DNA from: Pseudomonas sp. MWU15-20650
Lineage (GTDB): Bacteria > Pseudomonadota > Gammaproteobacteria > Pseudomonadales > Pseudomonadaceae
Length of the DNA stretch: 64,000 nucleotides
Assembly (NCBI RefSeq): GCF_023242475.1
Contig: NZ_JALJFG010000002.1
Location: forward strand, 124,001-188,000
Reading direction: 5' to 3'
In this document: one piece after another, positions 46,663 to 56,400 of the stretch
Position numbering within the stretch: the first letter of the stretch is position 1
How the letters are laid out: each line of letters opens with the position of its first letter
Translations under genes and position numbers: made by a program
The notes under the pieces: generated by a model
Database searches by the model: none
Told to the model about the DNA's origin: nothing
What the model saw: only the letters and a program-made list of their open reading frames with translations

Positions 46663-48471
46663 TTATCCGGCTGTGCTGTTTTCCGGTTGAATCACCGCAA
46701 GCAAGGTCCAGCCGGCTACGGGTTTCAAGCTGCTGCTCGGGGTCACCACGTGTACCCAACCACTGGTGTCCTGGGCAAACAGTAGCGTTGCGCGATCGCC
46801 ATGCAGTGCCTGGTACTGCTCCCAGCCGAAGCCTTCGGTGAGGTGGGTGCTATACAGCTCGGCGCCCTGGCCCAGCAGGCTGGCGAGTTTGGTGTAGCTC
46901 AGCGGTTGGCTGCCCAGCAGGTGGCCGCGATGCTCATGACTGGCCCGGTGCTTGTCGGTGCGACGGCTTTCCTGGCTGCTGGCCAACGCAAACAGACGAT
47001 GCCCGAAGTCATGGCGAAAACGCATAGTGGCCAAGGCATTCAGCTCGCCGGAGGGTGAGAGCGCCAGCAAGTGCCCCAGGCCGACCAGGTCCAGATGGGA
47101 CTCGGCATGCTGTGAAGCCGGGTTGCCGAAATAAGTGGGCAACCCTTCCATGCGACTGGCGCGGATATTTTCCCAGCTCGAGTCGGTCAGCAGCACCCGG
47201 CTGCCCAACTGCTGCAAAGCCTTGCCGAGCACACGCGCCGGGCCGTTCGCGCCAACAATCAGAAAGCCGCTGGGCGCAGGCTCGGCGACTTTCAGCAAGC
47301 GCGCCAAAGGGCGTGCCGTGGCGCTTTGCAGCACCACCGTGCCGATGATCACGGCGAATGTCAGGGGCACCAGCAGCAACGCACCTTCGTGGCCAGCCTC
47401 ATCCAGGCGAATCGCAAAAATCGCCGACACGGCGGCCGCCACAATGCCGCGTGGGGCGATCCATGCCAGCAGCGCGCGTTCGCGCCAGTTCAGGCCGGAG
47501 CCGAAGGTTGAAAGCGCAACGTTCAACGGCCGTGCAATAAACTGAATGATCAACAACAGGATCAGCACGAACGGCCCCAGGGCGATCAAGGCATTCAGGT
47601 CCAGGCGCGCCGCCAGCAGAATAAACAAACCAGAAATCAGCAGTACGCTCAGGTTCTCCTTGAAGTGCAGGATGTGCCTGACGTCCACATCCTTCATGTT
47701 GGCCATCCACATGCCCATCAGGGTGACTGCCAGCAAGCCGGACTCATGCATCACTTGGTTGGATGCGATGAATACCCCCAGCACCCCTGCCAATGTCGCC
47801 AGGTTGTGCAGGTATTCCGGCAGCCATTGCCGGCGCATGATCTGCCCCAGTACCCAGCCGCCAACAATCCCGAATAGGCTGCCGCACAGGATGACGCCGC
47901 CAAAGGTCAGCAGGCTATGGCTCAAGCCGTCGCCCGAGGCCCGGGCAATGATGAAGCTGTAGACCACCACCGCCAGCAGCGCACCAATCGGATCGATGAC
48001 GATGCCTTCCCAGCGCAGGATATTGGCGATGGACGCTTTGGGGCGCACGACCCGGAGCATGGGCACGATCACCGTCGGGCCGGTCACCAGTGTCAGCGTG
48101 CCGAACAGCAATGCCAGCATCCAATCGAAACCCAGCAGCCAATGGGTGGCCAAGGTGATCACTGCCCATGTCGACAGGGCACCGACGGTGACCAGTCGAT
48201 GCACGACACTGCCGATTTCCCTCCATTCCGACAGGTGCAAGGTCAGGCTGCCTTCAAACAGAATCAGGGCCACCGCCAGGGAAACCAGGGGCATCAGCAG
48301 CGGGCCGAACATCTCCTGAGGGTTGAGCCAGCCCAGCACCGGGCCTGCGAGGATCCCGCTTAATAACAGAAAGAGGATGGCCGGAAGCTTCAGGCGCCAT
48401 GCCAGCCACTGGCAGCCCAAGGCCGCCACCCCAATGCCGCCGAAGGCCAGCAGAATCTGTTGTTCGTTCAT
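46663..48471 (-). CDS. Cation:proton antiporter with C-terminal nucleotide-binding domain
   Basis: 602 residues. The N-terminal part (about 1-395) has 12-13 membrane segments of the CPA1 sodium/proton exchanger type, including the ion-site pair in EGIVIDPIGALLAVVVYS near 155 and the APRGIVAAAVSA motif near 340. The C-terminal cytoplasmic part begins with a Rossmann-like TrkA-N unit (FLIVGANGPARVLGKAL near 403), which may bind NAD(H). Expected to exchange Na+ or K+ for protons. Divergent from xerD. Confidence 0.85.
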   Translation of the reverse strand: MNEQQILLAFGGIGVAALGCQWLAWRLKLPAILFLLLSGILAGPVLGWLNPQEMFGPLLMPLVSLAVALILFEGSLTLHLSEWREIGSVVHRLVTVGALSTWAVITLATHWLLGFDWMLALLFGTLTLVTGPTVIVPMLRVVRPKASIANILRWEGIVIDPIGALLAVVVYSFIIARASGDGLSHSLLTFGGVILCGSLFGIVGGWVLGQIMRRQWLPEYLHNLATLAGVLGVFIASNQVMHESGLLAVTLMGMWMANMKDVDVRHILHFKENLSVLLISGLFILLAARLDLNALIALGPFVLILLLIIQFIARPLNVALSTFGSGLNWRERALLAWIAPRGIVAAAVSAIFAIRLDEAGHEGALLLVPLTFAVIIGTVVLQSATARPLARLLKVAEPAPSGFLIVGANGPARVLGKALQQLGSRVLLTDSSWENIRASRMEGLPTYFGNPASQHAESHLDLVGLGHLLALSPSGELNALATMRFRHDFGHRLFALASSQESRRTDKHRASHEHRGHLLGSQPLSYTKLASLLGQGAELYSTHLTEGFGWEQYQALHGDRATLLFAQDTSGWVHVVTPSSSLKPVAGWTLLAVIQPENSTAG

Positions 48472-48577
48472 TGAAGCTCCCTGTTCCTTGAAATAGCGGG
48501 CTATGAAAGACTAGCGACCCTTGTCACAGTTCACTAAATAATTCACGCCGCCGCCGTGCCGCGTCGTTTGAGAGCCC

Positions 48578-49474
48578 ATGCCCGCCATAGACCACCCCTT
48601 GATCGATCGCTTCCTCGACGCCCTCTGGTTGGAAAAAGGCCTGTCGGATAACACGCGCCAGGCGTACCGCAGCGACCTGGCCCTGTTCAACGGTTGGTTG
48701 CAGGAGCAACACCTTGAACTGATCAACGCCGGTCGCGAGCTGATCCTCGACCATCTGGCCTGGCGCCTGGAGCAGAACTACAAGCCGCGCTCCACCGCGC
48801 GCTTTCTTTCGGGTGTACGTGGCTTTTATCGTTACCTGCTGCGTGAAAAACTGATCGCCGTTGATCCGACCCTGCAAGTGGATATGCCGCAACTCGGCAG
48901 GCCCTTGCCCAAATCCCTGTCGGAAGCTGATGTCGACGCCTTGCTCGCCGCGCCGGACCTGAGCGAGGCCATCGGCCAGCGCGACCGCGCCATGCTGGAA
49001 GTGCTGTATGCCTGCGGCCTGCGGGTGACTGAGCTGATCAGCCTGACGCTGGAGCAGGTCAACCTGCGCCAGGGCGTGTTGCGGGTGATGGGCAAGGGCA
49101 GCAAAGAGCGACTGGTGCCGATGGGGGAGGAGGCGATTGTGTGGGTTGAGCGCTACATGCGCGACGCGCGTGGCGAGCTGCTTGGCGGGCGTCCCAGCGA
49201 TGTGCTGTTCCCCAGCCTGCGCGGCGAGCAGATGACCCGCCAGACCTTCTGGCACCGCATCAAGCACCAGGCCAAGGTGGCTGGGATCGGCAAGACGCTG
49301 TCGCCACATACGTTGCGCCATGCGTTTGCCACCCATTTGCTCAACCACGGCGCGGATCTGCGGGTGGTGCAAATGCTGCTCGGGCACAGTGACTTATCCA
49401 CAACCCAGATCTACACCCATGTGGCACGCGCACGTTTGCAGGACATGCACGCCAAGCATCACCCGCGCGGATAA
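48578..49474 (+). CDS. xerD: Site-specific tyrosine recombinase XerD
   Basis: 298 residues, standard length. With XerC it resolves chromosome dimers at dif during division, under FtsK control. The SAM-like N-terminal domain (LIDRFLDALWLEKGLSDNTR) binds the core site. The catalytic residues are in ACGLRVTELISL (Arg near 149), HTLRHAFATHLL (His/Arg near 245), LLGHSDLSTTQIYTHV (His and Tyr near 270-280). The dsbC gene follows 149 bp downstream, as in many gammaproteobacteria. Confidence 0.97.
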   Translation: MPAIDHPLIDRFLDALWLEKGLSDNTRQAYRSDLALFNGWLQEQHLELINAGRELILDHLAWRLEQNYKPRSTARFLSGVRGFYRYLLREKLIAVDPTLQVDMPQLGRPLPKSLSEADVDALLAAPDLSEAIGQRDRAMLEVLYACGLRVTELISLTLEQVNLRQGVLRVMGKGSKERLVPMGEEAIVWVERYMRDARGELLGGRPSDVLFPSLRGEQMTRQTFWHRIKHQAKVAGIGKTLSPHTLRHAFATHLLNHGADLRVVQMLLGHSDLSTTQIYTHVARARLQDMHAKHHPRG

Positions 49475-49623
49475 AAACGTCAGAAACGGCCCAATTTACC
49501 TGCTGCGGTCTGCCCCTCGGCCCAACTGTGGTAGGCTTTGCCGGTTCGCAAAGGGGACGGCCCGACTTGTGTTTGCACATCGATATTCTGCATCCGTCCC
49601 TGCCTCTGCCTTCAGGAGTTCCC

Positions 49624-50355
49624 ATGCGCTTGACCCGAATTATCGCCGCCGCAGCCATTGCGTTGGTTTCCACCTTTGCCATTGCCGATGACGCGGCCGA
49701 GCAGACCATTCGCAAGAGCCTGGCCAATCTGCAGCTCGACACGCCCATCGAAAGCATCAGCGCCAGCCCGATGGCCGGCCTGTATGAAGTCAAGCTCAAG
49801 GGCAGCCGTGTGCTGTATGCCAGTGCCGATGGCCAGTACATCGTCCAGGGCTACCTGTTCCAGCTCAAGGATGGCAAGCCGGTCAACCTGACCGAGAAAG
49901 CCGAGCGCCTGGGCGTGGCCAAGTTGATCAACGGTATTCCAGTGGCCGAGACCGTGGTTTACCCAGCCATTGGCGAGACCAAGACCCACATCACCGTCTT
50001 CACCGACACCACCTGCCCGTACTGCCACAAGCTGCACGCCGAAGTGCCTGCCTTGAACAAGCTGGGCGTGGAAGTTCGCTATGTTGCATTCCCGCGCCAG
50101 GGCCTGGGCTCGCCGGGTGATGAGCAGTTGCAAGCCGTGTGGTGCTCGGCCGACAAGAAAGCGGCGATGGATAAGATGGTCGACGGCAAGGAAATCAAGG
50201 CGGCCAAATGTGCCAACCCGGTTTCCAAGCAGTTCGCCCTGGGTCAATCCATTGGGGTGAACGGTACACCGGCCATCGTTTTGGCGGATGGTCAGGTCAT
50301 TCCGGGCTACCAGCCGGCACCACAAGTTGCCAAACTGGCACTGGGTGCCAAGTAA
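49624..50355 (+). CDS. dsbC: Thiol:disulfide interchange protein DsbC
   Basis: 243 residues from the ATG at 49624, chosen because it opens a signal peptide (MRLTRIIAAAAIALVSTFAIA) and has AGGAG six bases upstream. It isomerises wrong disulfides in periplasmic proteins and is kept reduced by DsbD. An N-terminal dimerisation domain is followed by the thioredoxin fold with the active site TTCPYCHKLH near 135 and the cis-Pro loop GVNGTPAIV near 220. Confidence 0.95.
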   Translation: MRLTRIIAAAAIALVSTFAIADDAAEQTIRKSLANLQLDTPIESISASPMAGLYEVKLKGSRVLYASADGQYIVQGYLFQLKDGKPVNLTEKAERLGVAKLINGIPVAETVVYPAIGETKTHITVFTDTTCPYCHKLHAEVPALNKLGVEVRYVAFPRQGLGSPGDEQLQAVWCSADKKAAMDKMVDGKEIKAAKCANPVSKQFALGQSIGVNGTPAIVLADGQVIPGYQPAPQVAKLALGAK

Positions 50356-50418
50356 GCATTTATCGTTGAGCCTTTGACGATCATGGCTCGCCGAACCGTC
50401 GGCGGGTCATTAATTGAG

Positions 50419-50440
50419 AGCCGCAGTTGTGCGGCTGTTT
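50419..50440 (+). terminator. Terminator hairpin after dsbC (first of two)
   Basis: AGCCGCA/TGCGGCT stem with a GTTG loop and a GTTTTC tail. Likely end of dsbC transcription. Confidence 0.65.
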
Positions 50441-50442
50441 TC

Positions 50443-50468
50443 ACGGCCGACCTAGCGTCGGCCGTTTC
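50443..50468 (+). terminator. Second hairpin, just before the hom ribosome site
   Basis: Perfect ACGGCCGAC/GTCGGCCGT stem, CTAGC loop, then TTTCAT. It ends about 6 bases before the GGGGAG site of hom. It could be the second half of a tandem terminator or control hom. Confidence 0.6.
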
Positions 50469-50483
50469 ATGGGGAGTTCTTCA

Positions 50484-51788
50484 GTGAAACCGGTCAAAGT
50501 AGGCATCTGTGGGTTAGGGACCGTCGGTGGCGGTACCTTCAACGTACTTCAGCGTAACGCTGAAGAAATCTCCCGCCGCGCAGGTCGCGGGATTGAAGTG
50601 GCGCAGATTGCCACGCGTTCGCCAAAGCCTCAGTTCGAAACGACCGGTATTGCGATTACCAACGATGTCTTCGCCGTGGCCACCAACCCTGAAATCGATA
50701 TCGTCATCGAGCTGGTCGGCGGCTACACCGTGGCCCGCGAGCTGGTGCTCAAGGCCATCGAGAACGGCAAGCACGTGGTCACCGCCAACAAGGCGCTGAT
50801 CGCCGTGCACGGCAACGAGATCTTCGCCAAGGCGCGTGAGAAAGGTGTGATCGTCGCGTTTGAAGCCGCTGTGGCCGGTGGTATCCCGGTGATCAAGGCG
50901 ATCCGTGAGGGGCTCTCCGCCAACCGCATCAACTGGGTGGCCGGCATCATCAACGGCACCGGTAACTTCATCCTTACCGAAATGCGCGAGAAGGGCCGCG
51001 CCTTCGAAGACGTGCTGGCCGAAGCCCAGGCCCTGGGTTACGCCGAAGCCGATCCGACCTTTGACGTGGAAGGCATCGACGCGGCGCACAAGCTGACCAT
51101 CCTGGCGTCCATCGCCTTTGGTATCCCGCTGCAGTTCGACAAAGCCTACACCGAAGGCATCACCAAGCTGACCACGGCCGACGTGAACTACGCCGAAGCC
51201 TTGGGCTATCGCATCAAGCACCTGGGCGTAGCGCGCAGCACGCCGGCCGGTATCGAGTTGCGTGTGCACCCGACGCTGATCCCGGCCGACCGCCTGATCG
51301 CCAACGTCAATGGCGTGATGAACGCCGTGATGGTCAATGGTGACGCTGCCGGTTCCACGCTGTTCTACGGCGCCGGTGCCGGCATGGAGCCCACCGCTTC
51401 GTCGGTCATCGCCGACCTGGTGGACGTGGTTCGCGCCATGACCAGCGACCCGGAAAACCGCGTACCGCACTTGGCTTTCCAGCCGGACTCGCTGTCGGCT
51501 CACCCGATCCTGCCGATCGAGGCGTGCGAAAGTGCCTACTACCTGCGCATCCAGGCCAAGGATCATCCGGGCGTGTTGGCCCAGGTTGCCAGCATCCTGT
51601 CGGAACGCGGCATCAACATAGAGTCGATCATGCAGAAGGAAGTCGAGGAACAAGACGGCCTGGTGCCGATGATCCTGCTGACCCACCGCGTGCTCGAGCA
51701 GCACATCAACGATGCCATTCGGGCTCTCGAAGCTCTTCAGGGCGTGGTTGGGCCGGTCGTCCGGATTCGCGTCGAACATCTAAATTAA
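50484..51788 (+). CDS. hom: Homoserine dehydrogenase
   Basis: 434 residues from the GTG at 50484, which has GGGGAG seven bases upstream; the frame is open earlier but crosses the hairpins. It reduces aspartate semialdehyde to homoserine, the branch to threonine and methionine. It has an NAD(P)-binding fold (VGICGLGTVGGGT), the catalytic Lys/Asp region (EADPTFDVEGIDAAHKLTIL near 195) and a C-terminal ACT domain (YYLRIQAKDHPGVLAQVAS, near 350), which gives threonine feedback. Followed by thrC. Confidence 0.97.
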   Translation: MKPVKVGICGLGTVGGGTFNVLQRNAEEISRRAGRGIEVAQIATRSPKPQFETTGIAITNDVFAVATNPEIDIVIELVGGYTVARELVLKAIENGKHVVTANKALIAVHGNEIFAKAREKGVIVAFEAAVAGGIPVIKAIREGLSANRINWVAGIINGTGNFILTEMREKGRAFEDVLAEAQALGYAEADPTFDVEGIDAAHKLTILASIAFGIPLQFDKAYTEGITKLTTADVNYAEALGYRIKHLGVARSTPAGIELRVHPTLIPADRLIANVNGVMNAVMVNGDAAGSTLFYGAGAGMEPTASSVIADLVDVVRAMTSDPENRVPHLAFQPDSLSAHPILPIEACESAYYLRIQAKDHPGVLAQVASILSERGINIESIMQKEVEEQDGLVPMILLTHRVLEQHINDAIRALEALQGVVGPVVRIRVEHLN

Positions 51789-51791
51789 TTC

Positions 51792-51875
51792 AGCTGCAAG
51801 CGCCAAGCTGCAAGCTACAAGTAAAAGCGAATCTGCTCTGACTTGCAGCTTGTAGCTTAAAGCTTGAAGCCCAAA
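51792..51875. repeat. R178-like inverted repeat between hom and thrC
   Basis: AAGCTGCAAGCTACAAGT at 51805-51822 and its near-inverse ACTTGCAGCTTGTAGCTT at 51841-51858. It belongs to the AAGCTGCAAGC-type dispersed repeats of P. fluorescens, a different class from the REP copies. It fills the operon gap. Confidence 0.7.
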
Positions 51876-51891
51876 CCGAAGGTTTGCCCCT

Positions 51892-53301
51892 ATGCGTTAC
51901 ATCAGCACCCGCGGCCAGGCACCGGCCCTGAATTTCGAAGACGTCCTGCTGGCAGGTCTTGCCACCGACGGCGGCCTGTACGTGCCGGAAAACCTGCCAC
52001 GCTTTACCCAGGAAGAAATCGCCTCCTGGGCCGGCCTGCCGTACCACGAGCTGGCCTTCCGGGTGATGCGCCCGTTCGTCACCGGCAGCATTCCGGATGC
52101 GGATTTCAAGAAAATCCTGGAAGAAACATACGGCGTGTTTTCCCACAACGCCATCGCGCCTCTGCGTCAGCTCAATGGCAACGAATGGGTGCTCGAACTG
52201 TTCCACGGCCCGACCCTGGCGTTCAAGGACTTCGCCCTGCAATTGCTCGGGCGTCTGCTCGATTACGTGCTGGAGAAGCGCGGCGAGCGCGTGGTGATCA
52301 TCGGCGCCACTTCCGGTGATACCGGCTCGGCCGCCATCGAAGGCTGCAAGCACTGCGAAAACGTCGACATCTTCATCCTGCACCCGCACCAGCGCGTTTC
52401 GGAAGTGCAACGTCGCCAGATGACCACCCTCTTCGGTGAGAACATCCACAACATCGCCATCGAAGGCAACTTCGATGACTGCCAGGAAATGGTCAAGAAC
52501 AGCTTCGCTGACCAGCGCTTCCTCAAGGGCACGCGGCTGGTGGCGGTGAACTCGATCAACTGGGCACGGATCATGGCCCAGATCGTCTACTACTTCCACG
52601 CAGCCCTGCAGTTGGGTGGCCCGGCGCGTTCGGTGTCGTTCTCGGTGCCGACCGGCAACTTCGGCGACATCTTCGCCGGTTACCTGGCGCGCAACATGGG
52701 CCTGCCGATCAACCAGTTGATCGTCGCGACCAACCGCAACGACATCCTGCACCGCTTCATGAGCGGCAACCAGTACGTCAAGGAAACCCTGCACGCGACC
52801 CTGTCGCCGTCGATGGACATCATGGTGTCGTCGAACTTCGAACGCCTGCTGTTCGATATGCACGGTCGCAATGGCGCGGCGCTGGCCGAACTGATGAACA
52901 GCTTCAAGCAAGGTGGCGGTTTCAGCGTCGAACAAGAGCGTTGGACCGAAACCCGCAAGCTGTTCGACTCCCTGGCCGTGGATGATGCACAGACCTGCGA
53001 AACCATCGCCGAAGTCTATGCGCAGACCGGCGAGCTGCTGGACCCGCACACCGCCATCGGTGTGAAAGCCGCGCGCGAATGCCGTCGCAGCCTGGACATC
53101 CCGATGGTGATCCTGGGCACCGCGCACCCGGTCAAATTCCCGGAAGCGGTGGAGAAGGCCGGTGTGGGCAAGGCGCTGGAACTGCCGGTGCACCTGGCTG
53201 ACCTGTTCGAGCGTGAAGAGCGTTGCACGGTGTTGCCTAATGACTTGAAAACGATGCAAGCGTTTGTCAGCCAGCATGGCAATCGTGGCAAGCCACTCTG
53301 A
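51892..53301 (+). CDS. thrC: Threonine synthase
   Basis: 469 residues. It converts O-phosphohomoserine to threonine with pyridoxal phosphate. It is the long, class II type: an N-terminal YISTRGQAPALNFEDVLLAG, the PLP Lys112 in LAFKDFALQ, a phosphate-binding GATSGDTGSAAIEG near 143, and SVPTGNFGDIFAGY near 250. It forms the last steps of threonine synthesis with hom, from which it is separated only by an R178-like repeat. A terminator follows the stop. Confidence 0.97.
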   Translation: MRYISTRGQAPALNFEDVLLAGLATDGGLYVPENLPRFTQEEIASWAGLPYHELAFRVMRPFVTGSIPDADFKKILEETYGVFSHNAIAPLRQLNGNEWVLELFHGPTLAFKDFALQLLGRLLDYVLEKRGERVVIIGATSGDTGSAAIEGCKHCENVDIFILHPHQRVSEVQRRQMTTLFGENIHNIAIEGNFDDCQEMVKNSFADQRFLKGTRLVAVNSINWARIMAQIVYYFHAALQLGGPARSVSFSVPTGNFGDIFAGYLARNMGLPINQLIVATNRNDILHRFMSGNQYVKETLHATLSPSMDIMVSSNFERLLFDMHGRNGAALAELMNSFKQGGGFSVEQERWTETRKLFDSLAVDDAQTCETIAEVYAQTGELLDPHTAIGVKAARECRRSLDIPMVILGTAHPVKFPEAVEKAGVGKALELPVHLADLFEREERCTVLPNDLKTMQAFVSQHGNRGKPL

Positions 53302-53326
53302 TCCACAGGCTGCTACGCGGTAGGCC

Positions 53327-53352
53327 AAGCCCGTCTTCGTGACGGGCTTTTT
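53327..53352 (+). terminator. Terminator of hom-thrC
   Basis: AAGCCCGTC/GACGGGCTT stem with a TTCGT loop and a T-run. It isolates the threonine genes from the sensor kinase gene. Confidence 0.9.
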
Positions 53353-53412
53353 CATTCTGGCGAGCCATACTTGCGCGGTCGGCTAACCCGCCAAATCAAG
53401 GAAAACCAATCG

Positions 53413-56400
53413 GTGCGTGTATTGATCCAATGGACAGTGCGGCTGGCGTGCATGCTGGTGCTCGGCCATCTCCCCGCGAGCCTGGCGGCCGTCAGCCTGC
53501 CCTTCAAGCTGGTGCCGGCCTTTATCCCGCTTGAGCCTATGCCCCTGGCGCCAGCGGAGCAACAGTGGCTGGCGGCACATCGGACGTTGAAAGTGGGCAT
53601 TTCCATTGATGACTATCAGCCGATTGACATCACCCGCGACCGTAATCGCTACCAGGGCATCAGTGCCGATTACCTGAGCCTGGTGGGCGCGCGCCTGGAT
53701 GTGCCCATGCAAGTGCTGGGGTTTGCCGAGCGAGCCCAGGCGGTTGAAGCGTTGCGCAGTGGGGCCATCGATATTCTCACCAGCGCCAATGGTTATGAGC
53801 GCGATGTTTCCGGGTTGCAGTTTACTGAGGACTACATGCCCGACCGCTCGGTGGTGGTGCTGCGTCGCGACGACGTTCAAGGCGACGACCTGGCGGGCAA
53901 GAAGGTGGTGTTGCTGGACGGCTACGCCAACGTCAAGAACGTGCACGCCGCTTATCCCGACAGCCATATCATGCTCGCGCCCAACCTCTACAGCGGTCTG
54001 GAAGCGCTCAAGCAAGGTGACGTTGATGCGTTTATCGGCAATGAGGTAATTGTGCGCGCCTACAAGTCGCTGCGGCCTTACCTGGGTTTACAGATCAAGG
54101 AGCAAAGCCGGTTGGCTCCGATCGGTTTTGCCTTCGCCACCCGTGCGGCCGAGCCTTTGCTGGGGGCGATGATCAACCGCGCGCTGGCAAGTATCGACGA
54201 GTCGGTACAGCGGGAAATCCTTGCACGTTGGACCACCGGGCTTGGTGTTGGGATCAGCGGTGAACACGTTGAGTTGTCAGCCTCGGAGCAGGCTTGGCTA
54301 GTGCAACATCCGCATGTCGTGGTGGTGGCCCAGCAGATGTCGCCTTATGTGTTCAAGGACAAAGACGGCCACTGGGCGGGCTTGAACGTCGACCTGCTGA
54401 ATCGCATCTCGCGCATGACCGGTTTGCAGTTTGTCTTTGAAGAGGTGCACTCCACCGCGCAAACCCTGGAATGGCTGGAAACAGGCCGGGCGCAAATGAA
54501 TACCACCCTGGCCGAGAATCAGGAGCGCAAGGCGCTGCTCAACTTCAGTCACGGCTTCGGCGGCTCCGGCTGGGTGTTTGTCGAGCGGGCCGATGCCACG
54601 CCGCTGACCGGTTTGAAGCAACTGGACGGCAAGGTGCTGGCGCTGCCGGCGCGCCATGTGTTGGAGAGCTACATTCGCCAGATGCACCCGAACATCGAAC
54701 TGCGCCTGGTCGATAATTACGCCCAGGCCCGCGAGCTGGTGCAACGCGGTGAGGCAGCCGCAACGCTCCAGACCGAGGTGGAGGTGCAGAGTTACCCGGA
54801 GGATGGCTTGCGCATCGGCCGCAGTGTCGACGGCAAGTGGTCGTCCAACTGCCTGTCGGTACGCAAGGACCAGCCTGAGTTACTGAGTATCCTGAACAAG
54901 GCGCTGGAGGCCTTGCCGGTGGCCGAGTTGAGTGCCTTGCGCATGCGTTGGATCGGCGCCGTGACGGTTCCGCTACCCGCCTGGCAACGGGTGCCTACCT
55001 GGGCCTATTGGACGGTGGCCATGGCGCTCCTGTTTGTACTGGTGTCGCTGGTGTGGAACAGCCGGCTCAAGGGCCAGATCCGCCACCGGTTGGAAGCCGA
55101 GCAGCGGCTCAACGACCAATTGGCGTTTAAGCGCGCGTTGCTCGATGGCATGCCCAACCCGGTGTTTGTCCGTGACCTGGCCGGGCGCTTGGTGACGTGC
55201 AACAAGAGTTATGAACAGCAACTGGCGACCCGGCTTGAACACATCCAGGGCCTGACGCTGATGGAAAGCGGGGTGATGCCCCAGGCGACGGCCGCGCGCC
55301 TGCACGCCGGGCATATGGAACAACTGGTGACGCAACAACCGTTGTTTGTCGACCGGCAACTGGAGTTCAACGCAGGCAGTGTTCACGTCTACCAATGGAC
55401 GGTGCCTTTCTTCGATGCCCAGGGGCGTTTGCAGGGGCTGCTGGGCGGTTGGATCGACATCAACGAGCGCAAAGTCCTGGAGCACCAATTGATGGATGCG
55501 CGCCAGGCTGCCGACGAAGCGAACTACGCAAAAAGTGCATTTCTCTCAGCCTTGAGTCACGAAATTCGTACGCCAATGACGGCCATCATCGGGTTGCTCG
55601 AACTGGAGCAGGAGCGCAGCCTGGCCGCCGGCAAGCCCGTGTCCGATGCGCTGCAGGTGGCCCATCGTTCGGCGCGAGAGCTGATTGCACTGATGGGCGA
55701 CAGCCTGGACCTGGCCAAGATCGAGGCGGGCCATCTGCAACTGGCGCCACAGACGACTGAGTTGAAAGGCTTTTTCGAAGGCATTCAGCGGCTGTTCGAA
55801 GCCACGGCACAAAAAAAGGGCCTGCATCTGACCCTGGCGTTTGATCCGGCGGCGCAGGGCTATTACTGGTTCGATCCACTGCGTTTGCGCCAGGTTATGC
55901 ACAACCTGCTGGGCAATGCGCTGAAGTTTACCGAGCAAGGCGGGGTTCGCCTCAGCGTTACCTGCCAACGGGATGAGGCTGGCGCTGAATACCTGCATCT
56001 GTGCGTCGAGGACAGCGGCCCGGGTATCGGCATCGAGCAGCAGGCCCGCGTGTTCAAGCCGTTTACTCAAGTGAGCGCGTTGACCGCGGCGCAACACGGT
56101 GGAACAGGGCTGGGCTTGAGTATCTGCCAGCAGTTGGTGGAATTGATGGGCGGTAGCATCCGCCTGGACAGTGTGGTGGGCGAAGGCACAGTGGTGTGCA
56201 TTGACCTGCGCCTGGATCGCGTCAGCACGGACGATGTGCCGGCCACGCCTGCCGCGACGCGACCCCTCGCTGGGCGCAGTCTGTCAGTACTGGTGGTCGA
56301 TGACTTGGCGGCCAACCGCCTGGTGCTGGCGCAGCAGTTGCAGTTCCTTGGCCACCAGGTGGTGGCCCTGGACTCAGCCGAAGCCGCCCTGCAACGTTGG

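Larger units (their letters stand above)
50383..50487 (+). other. Short open frame across the hom leader hairpins
   Basis: 34 codons (MARRTVGGSLIESRSCAAVF to WGVLQ) whose TGA overlaps the GTG start of hom (GTGA). It spans both hairpins of the dsbC-hom gap. Only a weak ribosome site is seen, and it lacks a run of Thr or Met codons. It may be a leader cistron or chance. Confidence 0.25.

Noticed and set aside
51790..53355. Minus-strand open frame of 521 codons opposite thrC
   Set aside because: Shadow of thrC, running through the R178-like repeat and the terminator.
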